NCBI RefSeq assembly: GCF_003815775.1
Contig: NZ_CP033926.1
Coordinates: 3,534,001 to 3,598,000, forward strand
Length of the DNA: 64,000 nucleotides
Reading direction: 5' to 3'
From: Chryseobacterium joostei
GTDB lineage: Bacteria > Bacteroidota > Bacteroidia > Flavobacteriales > Weeksellaceae
Made by a program: the position numbers and the translations under genes
Notes under the pieces: model-generated
What the model was told of the DNA's origin: nothing
Database searches by the model: none
The model's input: only the letters and a program-made list of their open reading frames with translations
In this document: one piece after another, positions 17,933 through 26,385 of the stretch
Numbering within the stretch: position 1 is the first letter of the stretch
How the letters are laid out: each line of letters starts with the position of its first letter

Positions 17933-18510
17933 TCAATTATTTTCAATTTGCCCATTTGAAATAGGTTTAAAGAAAATATCGCTTTCATCCATTATTTCAT
18001 AATCCGCTTTTGGAATGTCATCTTTTAAAGTATTCAAATTGTATATCTTGGTAGTGTTCAAATTCAATTCATATTTGTTTTTTAATAATCCCATTTGTCT
18101 ATTGATAGCTTAGCATTGGGAAAGAAATTTTAAAATATTCCATTATCGGATAACCACGAATAAAAAAGCATTAAAACTTCAATAAGATTTTCAATATGCT
18201 CCGGATAGTATCAAACTTTTTATATGTTTTAAACTCTTTAAAATATAAGTTATGTTTTGTAGTTTTTTGGATAATCAGAAGCTGATTTAACAAACCTTTA
18301 GAGCTTTCAACCAAATCCAGAGTCGAAAAGTCATTTACTAAATATTTGGTTAAATATCCAAGTGAAAGTCCTAATTCTAGAACTGACTCTCCTTTGAAAT
18401 AAAGTTTTAAACTTAAATAATTCAATTAACTTAAAATCAAAGTTAAGAAAAGGTCTGTTATAGAATTGTGCCGAATCTTGGACTTTATTTTTATAACTTT
18501 CTATTTGTAA
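17933..18510 (-). pseudogene. Decayed class I SAM-dependent methyltransferase
   Basis: Pieces of one methyltransferase can be read in successive frames. QDSAQFYNRPFLNFDFKLIE lies just after the HAD gene. A second frame (18171-18425) carries motif I ESVLELGLSLGYLTKYL. A third frame has PEHIENLIEVL and WLSDNGI, then an in-frame stop and FFPNAKLSID. A further frame gives KADYEIMDESDIFFKPISNG to a TGA at 17933. At least three frameshifts and one nonsense codon are needed to join them, too many for sequencing error. The order matches the Methyltransf_23-like fold. It presumably once methylated a sugar of this polysaccharide. Its 5' end overlaps the HAD stop codon. Confidence 0.85.
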
Positions 18511-19120
18511 TTTTGTCTATGTTTAAATCCAGAACAGTATTTATGATAATATCTGGTTGATAGGGGAGTAAACTTTTTTTACTTAGAAAACCAGAAAGAA
18601 CAGCAGCTGTTCTGATTCCTAATAATTTGCCTGTTTGAATATCTTTTCCTGTATCTCCAATAAACCAGTCTTCAGGAGTTATCTCTACTGTATCTTTAAT
18701 TAAACTATGTTTTTCCTGTTGCTGTTGAGTTACTAAAACTTTCGTAAAAATATTTTCCCAGCCGAATGATTTTATTTGTGAGAGAGCGGTGCTTTCCGAT
18801 TGGCGAGCAGTTACAACAAATAGAGAATGATTTTTAGATAAGCGCATGAGTAAGTCTACTATACCTTCAAAAGGAGTATCTAATTGTAACCATTTTTCTA
18901 GTTCAATTTCCGACATCCATTTTTTTTCAAAATTATTGTACTGCTCGTTAGAATAGTTAAATTTTGAAAGTAGAATTTCTTTATGACTTATTTTATCACG
19001 CTTTAAGTCCCAATATTGATGAAATGACAATTCAGAATTGAGAACTAATGACTGGAATAGTTGATATAGCCTTGGTCGAGAATCTATTAAAGTACCATCA
19101 AGGTCAAAAAAAATATTCAT
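18491..19120 (-). CDS. HAD-superfamily phosphatase
   Basis: A 209-residue HAD hydrolase. Motif I is FFDLDGTLIDSR (nucleophile Asp6, acid/base Asp8), motif II is VVTARQSE, and motif III/IV is DWFIGDTGKDIQTGK. A helical cap lies between motif I and II (Gph-like subclass). It should dephosphorylate a small phosphorylated metabolite in the cytoplasm. Position next to an SDR and an ATP-grasp ligase (1-base spacer to the SDR) suggests a precursor for a sugar substituent. The substrate cannot be read from the sequence. Confidence 0.85.
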   Translation of the reverse strand: MNIFFDLDGTLIDSRPRLYQLFQSLVLNSELSFHQYWDLKRDKISHKEILLSKFNYSNEQYNNFEKKWMSEIELEKWLQLDTPFEGIVDLLMRLSKNHSLFVVTARQSESTALSQIKSFGWENIFTKVLVTQQQQEKHSLIKDTVEITPEDWFIGDTGKDIQTGKLLGIRTAAVLSGFLSKKSLLPYQPDIIINTVLDLNIDKITNRKL

Positions 19121-19121
19121 A

Positions 19122-20009
19122 TTATTTTTTATTTTTTTTCATGTACTCAAACTCTTCTTTTAGCCCCTTTTCTAAAGAAGTTTCTTTTTGTAACAAGAAA
19201 GTATTCATTTTTGAACTATCAAATACAAAGTCTTTTCCTTTTTTTTCAACAGCTATTTTTTCTATCGTTATATCCTTGTTGGAAATTAGTTTTATTGTAT
19301 TCACCAAATCATTGATAGAAATAGCACGGCTTCCGACTAAGTTTATGACTCCTACATCTTTCAGGTAAATAGACTCTGCAATAGCTTTAACAATATCTTT
19401 AATATAAATAAAAGAGCGTAATTCTTCTCCTGTACCCCAAATCTGAACAGGCTTTTCTGCTAAAATATTATGAATTGTTATTGGAATTATTTTCTGATAA
19501 GCCTCTTCTCCCGGACCATAGACATGACCTATTCTTAAAATCTGAACAGATTTATTATTTTCTTTCCCCCAACTTTCTACCATCTTTTCTGAATATAGCT
19601 TAGAATGGCCATATAGTGAAGTCGGTTTTTCTAAAGTACACTCAGAAATAATTTCCTCATTATCATAGACGTCAAGTGTACTAAGGTAAATGAATTTTTT
19701 TAGATAAGGCAAGGAGGCATTTAATAATTTATCTGTATTGAATATATTTGAATTAGATGATTGAATGTTATTTGCTTCACTCCCTTTTTTGGGTGTGAAA
19801 GCTCCCGCATGAATTATTGTTTCAATATTTTGAAATCCGTTTTTTAAGAAAAAATCGCTTTCAAACTGATAGTTGTTGTGTAACAAATATCTACATTCTG
19901 TTATAGGTTGAGAGGTTAAGCATACTATATTATCTCTACCATATTTTTCAATCAGCAGTGAAAGTAAATGCTTTCCTATAAATCCCGAAGCTCCAGTTAA
20001 AAGTAACAT
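19122..20009 (-). CDS. NAD-dependent epimerase/dehydratase (extended SDR)
   Basis: A 295-residue extended SDR. MLLLTGASGFIGKHLL is the NAD(P)-binding TGxxGxxG motif; YLSTLDVY and LYGHSKLYSEKM supply the Ser/Thr and the Y-x-x-x-K catalytic residues. The substrate-binding part includes RSFIYIKDIVKAI. It is typical of nucleotide-sugar 4-epimerases, reductases or dehydratases. It abuts the ATP-grasp gene (adjacent bases 20009/20010) and the HAD gene (1-base gap), so these three probably work in one branch pathway. Exact reaction unknown. Confidence 0.87.
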   Translation of the reverse strand: MLLLTGASGFIGKHLLSLLIEKYGRDNIVCLTSQPITECRYLLHNNYQFESDFFLKNGFQNIETIIHAGAFTPKKGSEANNIQSSNSNIFNTDKLLNASLPYLKKFIYLSTLDVYDNEEIISECTLEKPTSLYGHSKLYSEKMVESWGKENNKSVQILRIGHVYGPGEEAYQKIIPITIHNILAEKPVQIWGTGEELRSFIYIKDIVKAIAESIYLKDVGVINLVGSRAISINDLVNTIKLISNKDITIEKIAVEKKGKDFVFDSSKMNTFLLQKETSLEKGLKEEFEYMKKNKK

Positions 20010-21077
20010 TTACAAATTTTTTATTAGTTGTTGTATCTGAATGTTTTTTATTAATTTGGGTTGAGTATCCATACCTCTTAACCACAATAACCCATCTTGC
20101 AATGGATTTATTTTTTTATTCAATTGGGGAAATTCATTATATAAAGCAATATCTTTAAATATTTCAGGCATGTTTAATCCCGCTTCTGTAAAAAATAATA
20201 CTGTTGTAAAGAATCTTGAAATATTTATTTCTGTAGGATTAGGAATGCCATTTTTGTCATAGGCCATATCTACCCCAAAAATTCCATGAGGTTTATCCGA
20301 AACAGCCTTTATAGTAGCTATTGATATTCTGTCTACTTCAGGATCTGAATATGTCTGACCTACTTTTGTGACACCTGTAACACCAGAAACAGTTCTATTC
20401 CCATGAGTCCATCCTTTTCTTAATCTTGTTTGAGCTACTACTAATTCACCTTCATGCCAAATAGAGAGCCATGTTACCGTATCTGGTGTTAGCATTTCAG
20501 CAGCAACAAAGTCTCCCCAGCCATTATATCTTTCGATCCATCCTTTTGCAAAAGAAAAGTCATTTGTGGGCAGCGCTCCTTTGCCTCCTCCTCCAATAGA
20601 TGAAGCTCTTAGCCATATGTTACCATTTTTGTCACCCAAATCTGAAAAAGCTTTTTTTAGATCTTCTTCATTATTAATCAGGATATTTTCTGGAACTGTT
20701 ACACCAGCTTCCCTACATTTTAAATAGGTTTTATATTTATGTACACAAGTATCTATAACATCATGAGATGGCATAAACGTCTTGGTACCAGTAGAATGAA
20801 TATGTTCTCTGATCATAGAGGCATGATAAATCTCTAAATCATTTTGAAAATGTATTAAATCAGGTTTTTCCTGATTCAATATTTGTAATAATGATGCTTT
20901 ATAATCAGGTTGATTGGCATAAGGTATATAAGAGACTTCATGAGCATTGGATAGTATAAGGTCTGTAGGTTCACTGCCCATGCCGATTATTCTTTCTTTT
21001 TTTGAGCTTTTAAGAAGTGAGTTTATTACACCTTCAGATGGTGCACCTCCTGCACCTGCAATTAATATTTTAGTCAT
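20010..21077 (-). CDS. ATP-grasp ligase (carbamoyl-phosphate-synthase-like)
   Basis: 355 residues with a Rossmann-like preATP-grasp domain (KILIAGAGGAPSEGVINSLL), HKYKTYLKCREAGV before the ATP-grasp fold, a glycine-rich loop RASSIGGGGKGALP and the metal/ATP site GVDMAYDKNG...NPTEINISRF near residues 265-285. Such enzymes join a carboxylate to an amine or thiol via acyl phosphate. The start overlaps the FdtA-like stop by four bases (21074-21077), so the two are coupled. A plausible role is acylating an amino sugar or making the acyl donor. No characterised homologue is claimed. Confidence 0.85.
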   Translation of the reverse strand: MTKILIAGAGGAPSEGVINSLLKSSKKERIIGMGSEPTDLILSNAHEVSYIPYANQPDYKASLLQILNQEKPDLIHFQNDLEIYHASMIREHIHSTGTKTFMPSHDVIDTCVHKYKTYLKCREAGVTVPENILINNEEDLKKAFSDLGDKNGNIWLRASSIGGGGKGALPTNDFSFAKGWIERYNGWGDFVAAEMLTPDTVTWLSIWHEGELVVAQTRLRKGWTHGNRTVSGVTGVTKVGQTYSDPEVDRISIATIKAVSDKPHGIFGVDMAYDKNGIPNPTEINISRFFTTVLFFTEAGLNMPEIFKDIALYNEFPQLNKKINPLQDGLLWLRGMDTQPKLIKNIQIQQLIKNL

Positions 21078-21487
21078 TCTATGAGTTTTTGAAATTCATG
21101 ATAATCCCTTATATAATCGTCTTCACTATATGGCAAAGACGCTAAACATAAAAGTACAGCATTGTGTGAAAATTTTATATCTCTCCAAATTAATTCAGGG
21201 ATATATAATCCTTTGGTAGGATGATCTAAAACAAAGGCTTCCTTATTTCCATCTTCATCTTCAGTGTTAAAGGTTATTATTCCTGATACCGCAAAGATGA
21301 CCTGTTGAAGTTTTTTATGAGCGTGCCCTCCACGGGTCACGTCTTGTGGCGTATAATAAGTCCAGTAAACACGTTGTATATCAAAAGGGATGTTCTTTTG
21401 TACCTCGGCTATTGTGATATAGCCTAATTCTGAAGAACCTATTTTATCAAAAATAATAATATTTGGTTTGCTTTTTTCCATTAACAT
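21074..21487 (-). CDS. fdtA: FdtA/QdtA-like dTDP-4-keto-6-deoxyglucose 3,4-ketoisomerase
   Basis: A 137-residue small cupin of the WxcM-like/FdtA family. DVTRGGHAHKKLQQVIFAVSG contains the conserved His pair, and YIPELIWRDIKFS follows the usual beta-barrel layout. The enzyme converts dTDP-4-keto-6-deoxyglucose, made by RfbB, to the 3-keto isomer for later C3 transamination. FdtA (galacto) and QdtA (gluco) cannot be separated by eye. The ATG at 21481 (MEKSKPN) is as good a start as the one chosen. It is coupled to the ATP-grasp gene by a 4-base overlap. Confidence 0.85.
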   Translation of the reverse strand: MLMEKSKPNIIIFDKIGSSELGYITIAEVQKNIPFDIQRVYWTYYTPQDVTRGGHAHKKLQQVIFAVSGIITFNTEDEDGNKEAFVLDHPTKGLYIPELIWRDIKFSHNAVLLCLASLPYSEDDYIRDYHEFQKLIE

Positions 21488-21561
21488 ATTTTAAAAAGTG
21501 TTCAACAATACTTTATGCTACAAAAACAGTCGAATTTAGGGCTTTTCTAAAGAGTAAACCC

Positions 21562-21600
21562 ATTAAAGTAATGTTTTGGGGTTAAAAATATTACTTTAAT
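21562..21600. promoter_or_regulatory. 11-bp AT-rich inverted repeat between wzt and fdtA
   Basis: attaaagtaat (21562-21572) and its exact complement (21590-21600) flank a 17-base loop. There is a single G-C pair, so it is a weak RNA hairpin and more likely a dyad protein-binding site or chance. It lies in the 165-base gap between the exporter genes and the fdtA block. Confidence 0.35.
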
Positions 21601-21652
21601 ATTCGGGAGTTATATATTGTTAAACGATTATGAAGATAATAAAATTATAGAA

Positions 21653-22906
21653 TTATCTTATTTTATAATCAAATTCAGGTCTAATAATACCAGGAAGGAC
21701 ACTAATATTATCGCCTAATTTAACGTTCTCAACCTCAAAACCAACAATTTCATTGGCAATAAAAAGAGGGATTTTCTGATCCTGCCCGAACATGAGCTTG
21801 AAATAATAATTACCTGTATTGAGTAAATGAGCTGGTATTTCAAATTCTACTTCATATTCTTTTCTTTGAGAACTATTGTTTTTTGCAATAAAGGCCCCTG
21901 TATGAAAGACAACAGCCTCTTCATAGGTTCTTAGTTCAAAAGTAGTATCCAGATTAATATTTTCTTTATAGTTATAAAATCTTAAGCGGATTTTTACTCC
22001 GGATTCAATATCTAGGAAGTCGCCTTGAGCCGGAGTTGCAGAGAACTCTAAAATTCGGATGTTTTCATTTCCTATCGCTGTTTCTAGAGAGCCATTATGA
22101 ATGTAGCTACTTTGTCTTTCAGAATTTTTCTGATATTCAATGATTGTGTTTTGAATATCGCCGTTGTAAATAAGTTCCCCCTGGTTAAGAAGAATGCCTT
22201 TTTGACAAAGTTCTTTTATTGCGGTCATATTATGACTTACGAAAAGAATAGTTCTTCCTTGTCCTTTGGTAACATCGTCCATTTTACCAAGGCATTTTTT
22301 CTGAAAATCAGCATCTCCTACTGCAAGAACTTCATCTACAATAAGAATTTCAGATTCCAGGTGGGCAGCAACGGCAAAAGCAAGACGTACATACATTCCT
22401 GATGAGTATCTTTTTACAGGGGTGTCAATATATCTTTCAACACCTGAAAAATCTACAATTTCATCAAATTTACGCTTGATCTCCTTTCTGGTCATTCCAA
22501 GAATGGCTCCATTTAGAAATACATTTTCGCGTCCTGTCATTTCAGGATGAAAGCCTGTTCCCACCTCTAAAAGAGAGGCAATTCTTCCGTTGGTATATAT
22601 TTTTCCCGTTGTAGGCTTAGTTACTTTACTTAAAAGCTTTAGTAAGGTTGATTTTCCAGCTCCATTTCTACCTATAATTCCTACTGCGTCACCTTGTTCT
22701 ATTTCAAAATTAATATCCCGAAGTGACCACACATAATCGGAATTTCCCTTAGAAGCCCTGTCATTGGTTTCACCAATTTTTAAATAGGGATCTTCTTTGC
22801 CTCTTACTTTATACCAAAGCCTGTTGAGATCATGAGACAGGGTTCCTGTTCCAACCTCACCCAAACGATACTGTTTTGATATGTTTTCTGCTTTTAAAGC
22901 TAGCAT
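21653..22906 (-). CDS. wzt: Polysaccharide ABC exporter, ATP-binding subunit (Wzt-like) with C-terminal domain
   Basis: 417 residues. An ABC domain with Walker A GRNGAGKST (about 79-87), signature YSSGMYVRLAFA (about 166-177), Walker B ILIVDEVLAVGD (about 186-197) and switch His in FVSHN is followed, from about residue 255, by a separate beta-rich domain. This is the layout of Wzt proteins whose C-terminal domain recognises the finished O-antigen or capsule chain. With the Wzm-like permease 44 bases upstream it should move lipid-linked polysaccharide across the inner membrane. The C-terminal domain suggests glycan-specific export. Confidence 0.92.
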   Translation of the reverse strand: MLALKAENISKQYRLGEVGTGTLSHDLNRLWYKVRGKEDPYLKIGETNDRASKGNSDYVWSLRDINFEIEQGDAVGIIGRNGAGKSTLLKLLSKVTKPTTGKIYTNGRIASLLEVGTGFHPEMTGRENVFLNGAILGMTRKEIKRKFDEIVDFSGVERYIDTPVKRYSSGMYVRLAFAVAAHLESEILIVDEVLAVGDADFQKKCLGKMDDVTKGQGRTILFVSHNMTAIKELCQKGILLNQGELIYNGDIQNTIIEYQKNSERQSSYIHNGSLETAIGNENIRILEFSATPAQGDFLDIESGVKIRLRFYNYKENINLDTTFELRTYEEAVVFHTGAFIAKNNSSQRKEYEVEFEIPAHLLNTGNYYFKLMFGQDQKIPLFIANEIVGFEVENVKLGDNISVLPGIIRPEFDYKIR

Positions 22907-22950
22907 GTTTTTACTGTTTTAAATTTTTTATTCAAGTGTTTTATGTCAAA

Positions 22951-23799
22951 CTATACAGTGTCCATAAATGTTTTCTCCACCTTGTTAAAGGTAACGACTC
23001 CAATAACAAGCAGGATCAGAATAATAATGGTACTTACAACCAGCATTACAGGAGAAAAATCTCCTACTCCTAACCAACCGTACTTGAAGCATTCAAAAAT
23101 ACCTGTTAATGGATTAAATTTTGCCAGTTTTTTGAAATATCCCGGAAGCATAGATACGGGATAGATAACAGGAGTAGCATACATATATAAGGTTATCCCG
23201 AATGCTAATAACATACTTAGATCCTTATATTTTGTAGTAAGAGCTGAAAATATCATTCCAACTCCTAATGCAAATAAGGCCATAAGGATTAGCAGAAGGG
23301 GAGTAGCTAAAATCCACCAGTTTGGAGAAATTTCGTTATTAAAGAAATAATATGCCCAGACAATAAAAAATAAGATGAACTGAACACTTAAACGCATCAG
23401 ATTTGAGATCACAATTGAAAGTGGGGTAACTAATCTTGGGAAATATACTTTACCAAAGATATTAGCATTTCCCGTAAATGTAGCTGTTGTACCCAGTAGG
23501 GCGCCAGAGAAATAATTCCACAAAGTTACACCTGAAAGATAAAATACTATACCAGGAGCCCCATCCGTAGATAGTTTGGCAAACTTCCCAAAAATAATCA
23601 GATAGGTAATAGTTGTAAAGATAGGATTAATAAAAAACCAAATCGGCCCTAAAATGGTTTGCTTGAAACTAGATATAAAATCTCTCTTTACAAACATGTA
23701 AATAAGATCCTTATATCTCCAGACCTCTCTGAGTTTTAAGTCAAATAAAGAATGATCTGCTTCAATCGTTTCTGTCCACTTTTGTTGTGGTTCATTCAT
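22951..23799 (-). CDS. wzm: Polysaccharide ABC exporter, permease subunit (Wzm-like)
   Basis: A 282-residue ABC-2 permease with six predicted membrane helices. After a cytoplasmic start it has VWRYKDLIYMFVKRDFISSF, then FKQTILGPIWFFINPIF and later YATPVIYPVSMLPGYF and FNPLTGIFECFKYG, all characteristic of the Wzm/KpsM/TagG family. It forms the channel for the exporter powered by the following Wzt-like gene. It starts a new transcription unit after the terminator at 23923-23950, with a TAAATTTG box at 23816-23823. Confidence 0.93.
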   Translation of the reverse strand: MNEPQQKWTETIEADHSLFDLKLREVWRYKDLIYMFVKRDFISSFKQTILGPIWFFINPIFTTITYLIIFGKFAKLSTDGAPGIVFYLSGVTLWNYFSGALLGTTATFTGNANIFGKVYFPRLVTPLSIVISNLMRLSVQFILFFIVWAYYFFNNEISPNWWILATPLLLILMALFALGVGMIFSALTTKYKDLSMLLAFGITLYMYATPVIYPVSMLPGYFKKLAKFNPLTGIFECFKYGWLGVGDFSPVMLVVSTIIILILLVIGVVTFNKVEKTFMDTV

Positions 23800-23815
23800 T
23801 TGTGTAAGTTTTTTG

Positions 23816-23823
23816 CAAATTTA
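23816..23823 (-). promoter_or_regulatory. Probable promoter -7 box upstream of wzm
   Basis: On the minus strand the bases read TAAATTTG, matching the Bacteroidota TAnnTTTG consensus, 17-24 bases before the wzm start. No good TTTG -33 element is seen. Confidence 0.5.
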
Positions 23824-23922
23824 TAATAATTAATTCTTACCGGATTTTTTAGTTTGTAAATAATCATTCATATAAAACTAAAAAATAACAACTAATATAT
23901 TGATATTTGTTTTTATGAACAA

Positions 23923-23950
23923 AAACTATTGGCCATAAAGCCAATAGTTT
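23923..23950 (-). terminator. Rho-independent terminator after rfbA
   Basis: An 11-bp perfect stem (aaactattggc and its complement) has a 6-base loop. On the minus strand it is followed by a T-rich run. It lies directly after the rfbA stop at 23973 and so separates the ugd-rfbA unit from the wzm unit. Confidence 0.8.
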
Positions 23951-23972
23951 GTAAGATTTATAAATTATGTGG

Positions 23973-24836
23973 TTATTTACCTACGAGTTGCTTCAGGTAT
24001 TCTCCATAGCCACTTTTCCCATACTTTGCTGCAGTTTCCAATAATTTCTCCTCGTTGATAAATTTATTTCTGAAAGCAATTTCTTCAATACATCCAATTT
24101 TGAAACCTTGTCTTTTTTCAATCACGCTCACAAATTCGGAAGCGTCATGAAGAGAATCAAAAGTTCCGGTATCCAGCCATGCTGTTCCTCTGTCCAAGAC
24201 ACCTACTTCAAGTTTTCCGTTTTTTAGATAAACGTTGTTGATGTCAGTAATTTCAAGCTCTCCTCTTGCAGATGGCTGTATGTTTTTGGCAATTTCTACG
24301 ACATCATTGTCATAAAAATATAATCCCGGAACAGCGTAGTTCGACTTAGGTTTCAAAGGTTTTTCTTCAATAGAAACAGCTTTGAAATTCTCATCAAACT
24401 CTACTACACCATATCTTTCTGGATCTGCTACGTGGTAAGCGAAAACGACACCTCCGCTTGGGTTAGTTTTGTTTTTTAGTAAGGTACCCATTTCAGAACC
24501 ATAGAAGATATTGTCACCTAAAACAAGTGCTGCAGGATCATTACCAATAAACTGGTCTCCAAGAATGAAAGCTTGAGCTAAACCATCCGGGCTAGGTTGT
24601 ACAACATATTCTATATTACAACCGATTTGAGAACCATCACCTAAAAGTTTGATGAATCCCTCCTGGTCATGTGGAGTGGTAATGATCAAAATATCCTTAA
24701 TTCCTGCCAAAAGCAATGTGGAGAGTGGATAGTAAATCATAGGTTTGTCATAAACAGGCATTAGCTGCTTGCTTACAGCAATTGTTAGAGGGTAAAGTCT
24801 TGTTCCGGATCCTCCGGCTAATATTATTCCTTTCAT
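23973..24836 (-). CDS. rfbA: Glucose-1-phosphate thymidylyltransferase
   Basis: A 287-residue RfbA/Rml[18 protein letters not shown] is the nucleotide-binding start; [13 protein letters not shown] and VLGDNIFYG are family signatures, and [20 protein letters not shown] follows. It makes dTDP-glucose from dTTP and glucose-1-phosphate in the cytoplasm, the first step to dTDP-deoxysugars. rfbB is 469 bases upstream, with one small gene between. rfbC and rfbD were not found in the window, so dTDP-rhamnose is not clearly the product; FdtA and the aminotransferase point to an amino sugar. Confidence 0.97.
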   Translation of the reverse strand: MKGIILAGGSGTRLYPLTIAVSKQLMPVYDKPMIYYPLSTLLLAGIKDILIITTPHDQEGFIKLLGDGSQIGCNIEYVVQPSPDGLAQAFILGDQFIGNDPAALVLGDNIFYGSEMGTLLKNKTNPSGGVVFAYHVADPERYGVVEFDENFKAVSIEEKPLKPKSNYAVPGLYFYDNDVVEIAKNIQPSARGELEITDINNVYLKNGKLEVGVLDRGTAWLDTGTFDSLHDASEFVSVIEKRQGFKIGCIEEIAFRNKFINEEKLLETAAKYGKSGYGEYLKQLVGK

Positions 24837-24843
24837 CTTTTTA

Positions 24844-25296
24844 TTATTTTATATTCTCTATTGCATAGTCCATCTGATTTTTAATATTCAAATCAATGGT
24901 AGGTGTCATTAAAAGTGCAGAGTTGCCCCTTGATAATTTGCCTCCTATACTCTTATGGAACTTAATCAACTCTTTTAGATTTTTTTCTGATATAAAAGAG
25001 AATGAACTATATAATGAAATTTTAAAATCATCAAAATTAAAGTTATTGATGATTGAATTGGCCTGTTTCTTTGTAAGCAGTTCCTTTGGCGGATCTACAT
25101 TATAATCAAACATTTTGAGTTCGAGATACTCTTTAGCATAATTGATCAATGCTTCCTTGTACTGAGAAGCTTCTATAAATTCATCAATCAACTTTTGTTG
25201 AGACAAATTTGACATTGCAGGAGGCGGAGGGGGAAACTCCTGAGCCGCGGCAAAAGAAGAGAATACTACAAAAAACAATGAAACAATATACTTCAT
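24844..25296 (-). CDS. Exported DUF2059-like protein of unknown function
   Basis: 150 residues. A signal peptide ([19 protein letters not shown]) is followed by a proline run EFPPPPPAM and a helical domain. The segment [20 protein letters not shown] resembles the DUF2059 pattern, in which a helix pair ends with a G-x-K-L. It is probably periplasmic. It lies between rfbA (7 bases) and rfbB (9 bases), so it is co-transcribed with nucleotide-sugar enzymes that work in the cytoplasm. The role is unknown; an envelope-associated accessory to polysaccharide assembly is a guess. Confidence 0.7.
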   Translation of the reverse strand: MKYIVSLFFVVFSSFAAAQEFPPPPPAMSNLSQQKLIDEFIEASQYKEALINYAKEYLELKMFDYNVDPPKELLTKKQANSIINNFNFDDFKISLYSSFSFISEKNLKELIKFHKSIGGKLSRGNSALLMTPTIDLNIKNQMDYAIENIK

Positions 25297-25305
25297 TATG
25301 TTATT

Positions 25306-26385
25306 TTAGTTGTATTGGTTTTCGTAATACTTCTGATAATCTCCACTGGTCACATTCTCTAACCATTCTTTGTTTTCAAGATACCAATCAATGGTTTTTC
25401 CTAATCCTTCTTCGAAAGTTACTGATGGCTTCCATCCTAAATCTTTATTAAGTTTAGTAGCGTCAATAGCATAACGTTTGTCATGGCCCGGTCTGTCCTT
25501 TACAAAAGTGATTAGCTTTTCAGAATGTCCTTCAGGTTTACCAAGCTTAGCATCCATTTGTTTGATAAGTTCTTTTACCAAATCAATATTCTGCCACTCA
25601 TTGAACCCTCCGATATTATATGTTTCACCGGTTTTTGCTTCATTGAAGATCTGATGAATCGCTCTGGCGTGATCAATTACAAATAACCAGTCTCTGGTAT
25701 ATTTTCCATCACCGTAGATTGGCAAAGGTCTTTCATTGATAATATTGGAGATGCAAAGTGGAATTAGTTTTTCCGGAAAGTGATTGGGGCCATAATTGTT
25801 TGAACAGTTTGAAACAATGAATGGCATCCCGTATGTATTCCCGTATGCTCTTACCAAGTGGTCAGATGCTGCTTTAGATGCGGAATATGGAGATTGTGGA
25901 TCATAAGAAGTTGTTTCAAGGAAAAAACCGGTTTCCCCTAGACTTCCATATACTTCATCTGTAGAAACATGATAGAATAGGTTTGTTCTTTTCTCATCCG
26001 GGAATCTTCCGTGGGTATGGTCAGGATTTAATGTCCAAAATTCCTTACATAGATTAAGAAGGTTGGCTGTTCCATTTACATTCGTATTGATAAAAGCCAT
26101 TGGATCTGTAATGCTTCTGTCAACGTGGCTTTCTGCTGCCAAATGAATAACAGCGTCAGGATTATATTTTTCAAAGACCTTTCTTAATTCTTCAGGTTTT
26201 GTAATGTCAGCTTTTTCGAAAACATAATTAGGTTCATTTTCAATGTCCTTCAGGTTTTCAAGATTTCCGGCGTAGGTTAATGCATCAAGGTTGATGATTG
26301 TCATGTTCGGATTGTTTTTTACAAATTCTCTTACAACATGAGATCCAATAAATCCGGCTCCCCCTGTAATGATTACATTATTCAT
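25306..26385 (-). CDS. rfbB: dTDP-glucose 4,6-dehydratase
   Basis: A 359-residue RfbB/RmlB. NVIITGGAGFIGSHVVREF is the NAD-binding motif; FYHVSTDEVYGSLGE holds the catalytic Thr-Asp-Glu and YSASKAASDHLVRAY the Tyr/Lys pair. IGGFNEWQNIDLVKEL and GHDKRYAID are also family hallmarks. It converts dTDP-glucose to dTDP-4-keto-6-deoxyglucose, the branch point for FdtA. The 5' end overlaps the 3' end of the GT-C-like gene by eight bases. Confidence 0.97.
   Translation of the reverse strand: MNNVIITGGAGFIGSHVVREFVKNNPNMTIINLDALTYAGNLENLKDIENEPNYVFEKADITKPEELRKVFEKYNPDAVIHLAAESHVDRSITDPMAFINTNVNGTANLLNLCKEFWTLNPDHTHGRFPDEKRTNLFYHVSTDEVYGSLGETGFFLETTSYDPQSPYSASKAASDHLVRAYGNTYGMPFIVSNCSNNYGPNHFPEKLIPLCISNIINERPLPIYGDGKYTRDWLFVIDHARAIHQIFNEAKTGETYNIGGFNEWQNIDLVKELIKQMDAKLGKPEGHSEKLITFVKDRPGHDKRYAIDATKLNKDLGWKPSVTFEEGLGKTIDWYLENKEWLENVTSGDYQKYYENQYN

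Noticed and set aside
23973..26385. rfbA and rfbB read as a dTDP-rhamnose pathway
   Set aside because: No rfbC or rfbD was found in the window, while FdtA-like and DegT-like genes point to a 3-amino-deoxyhexose.
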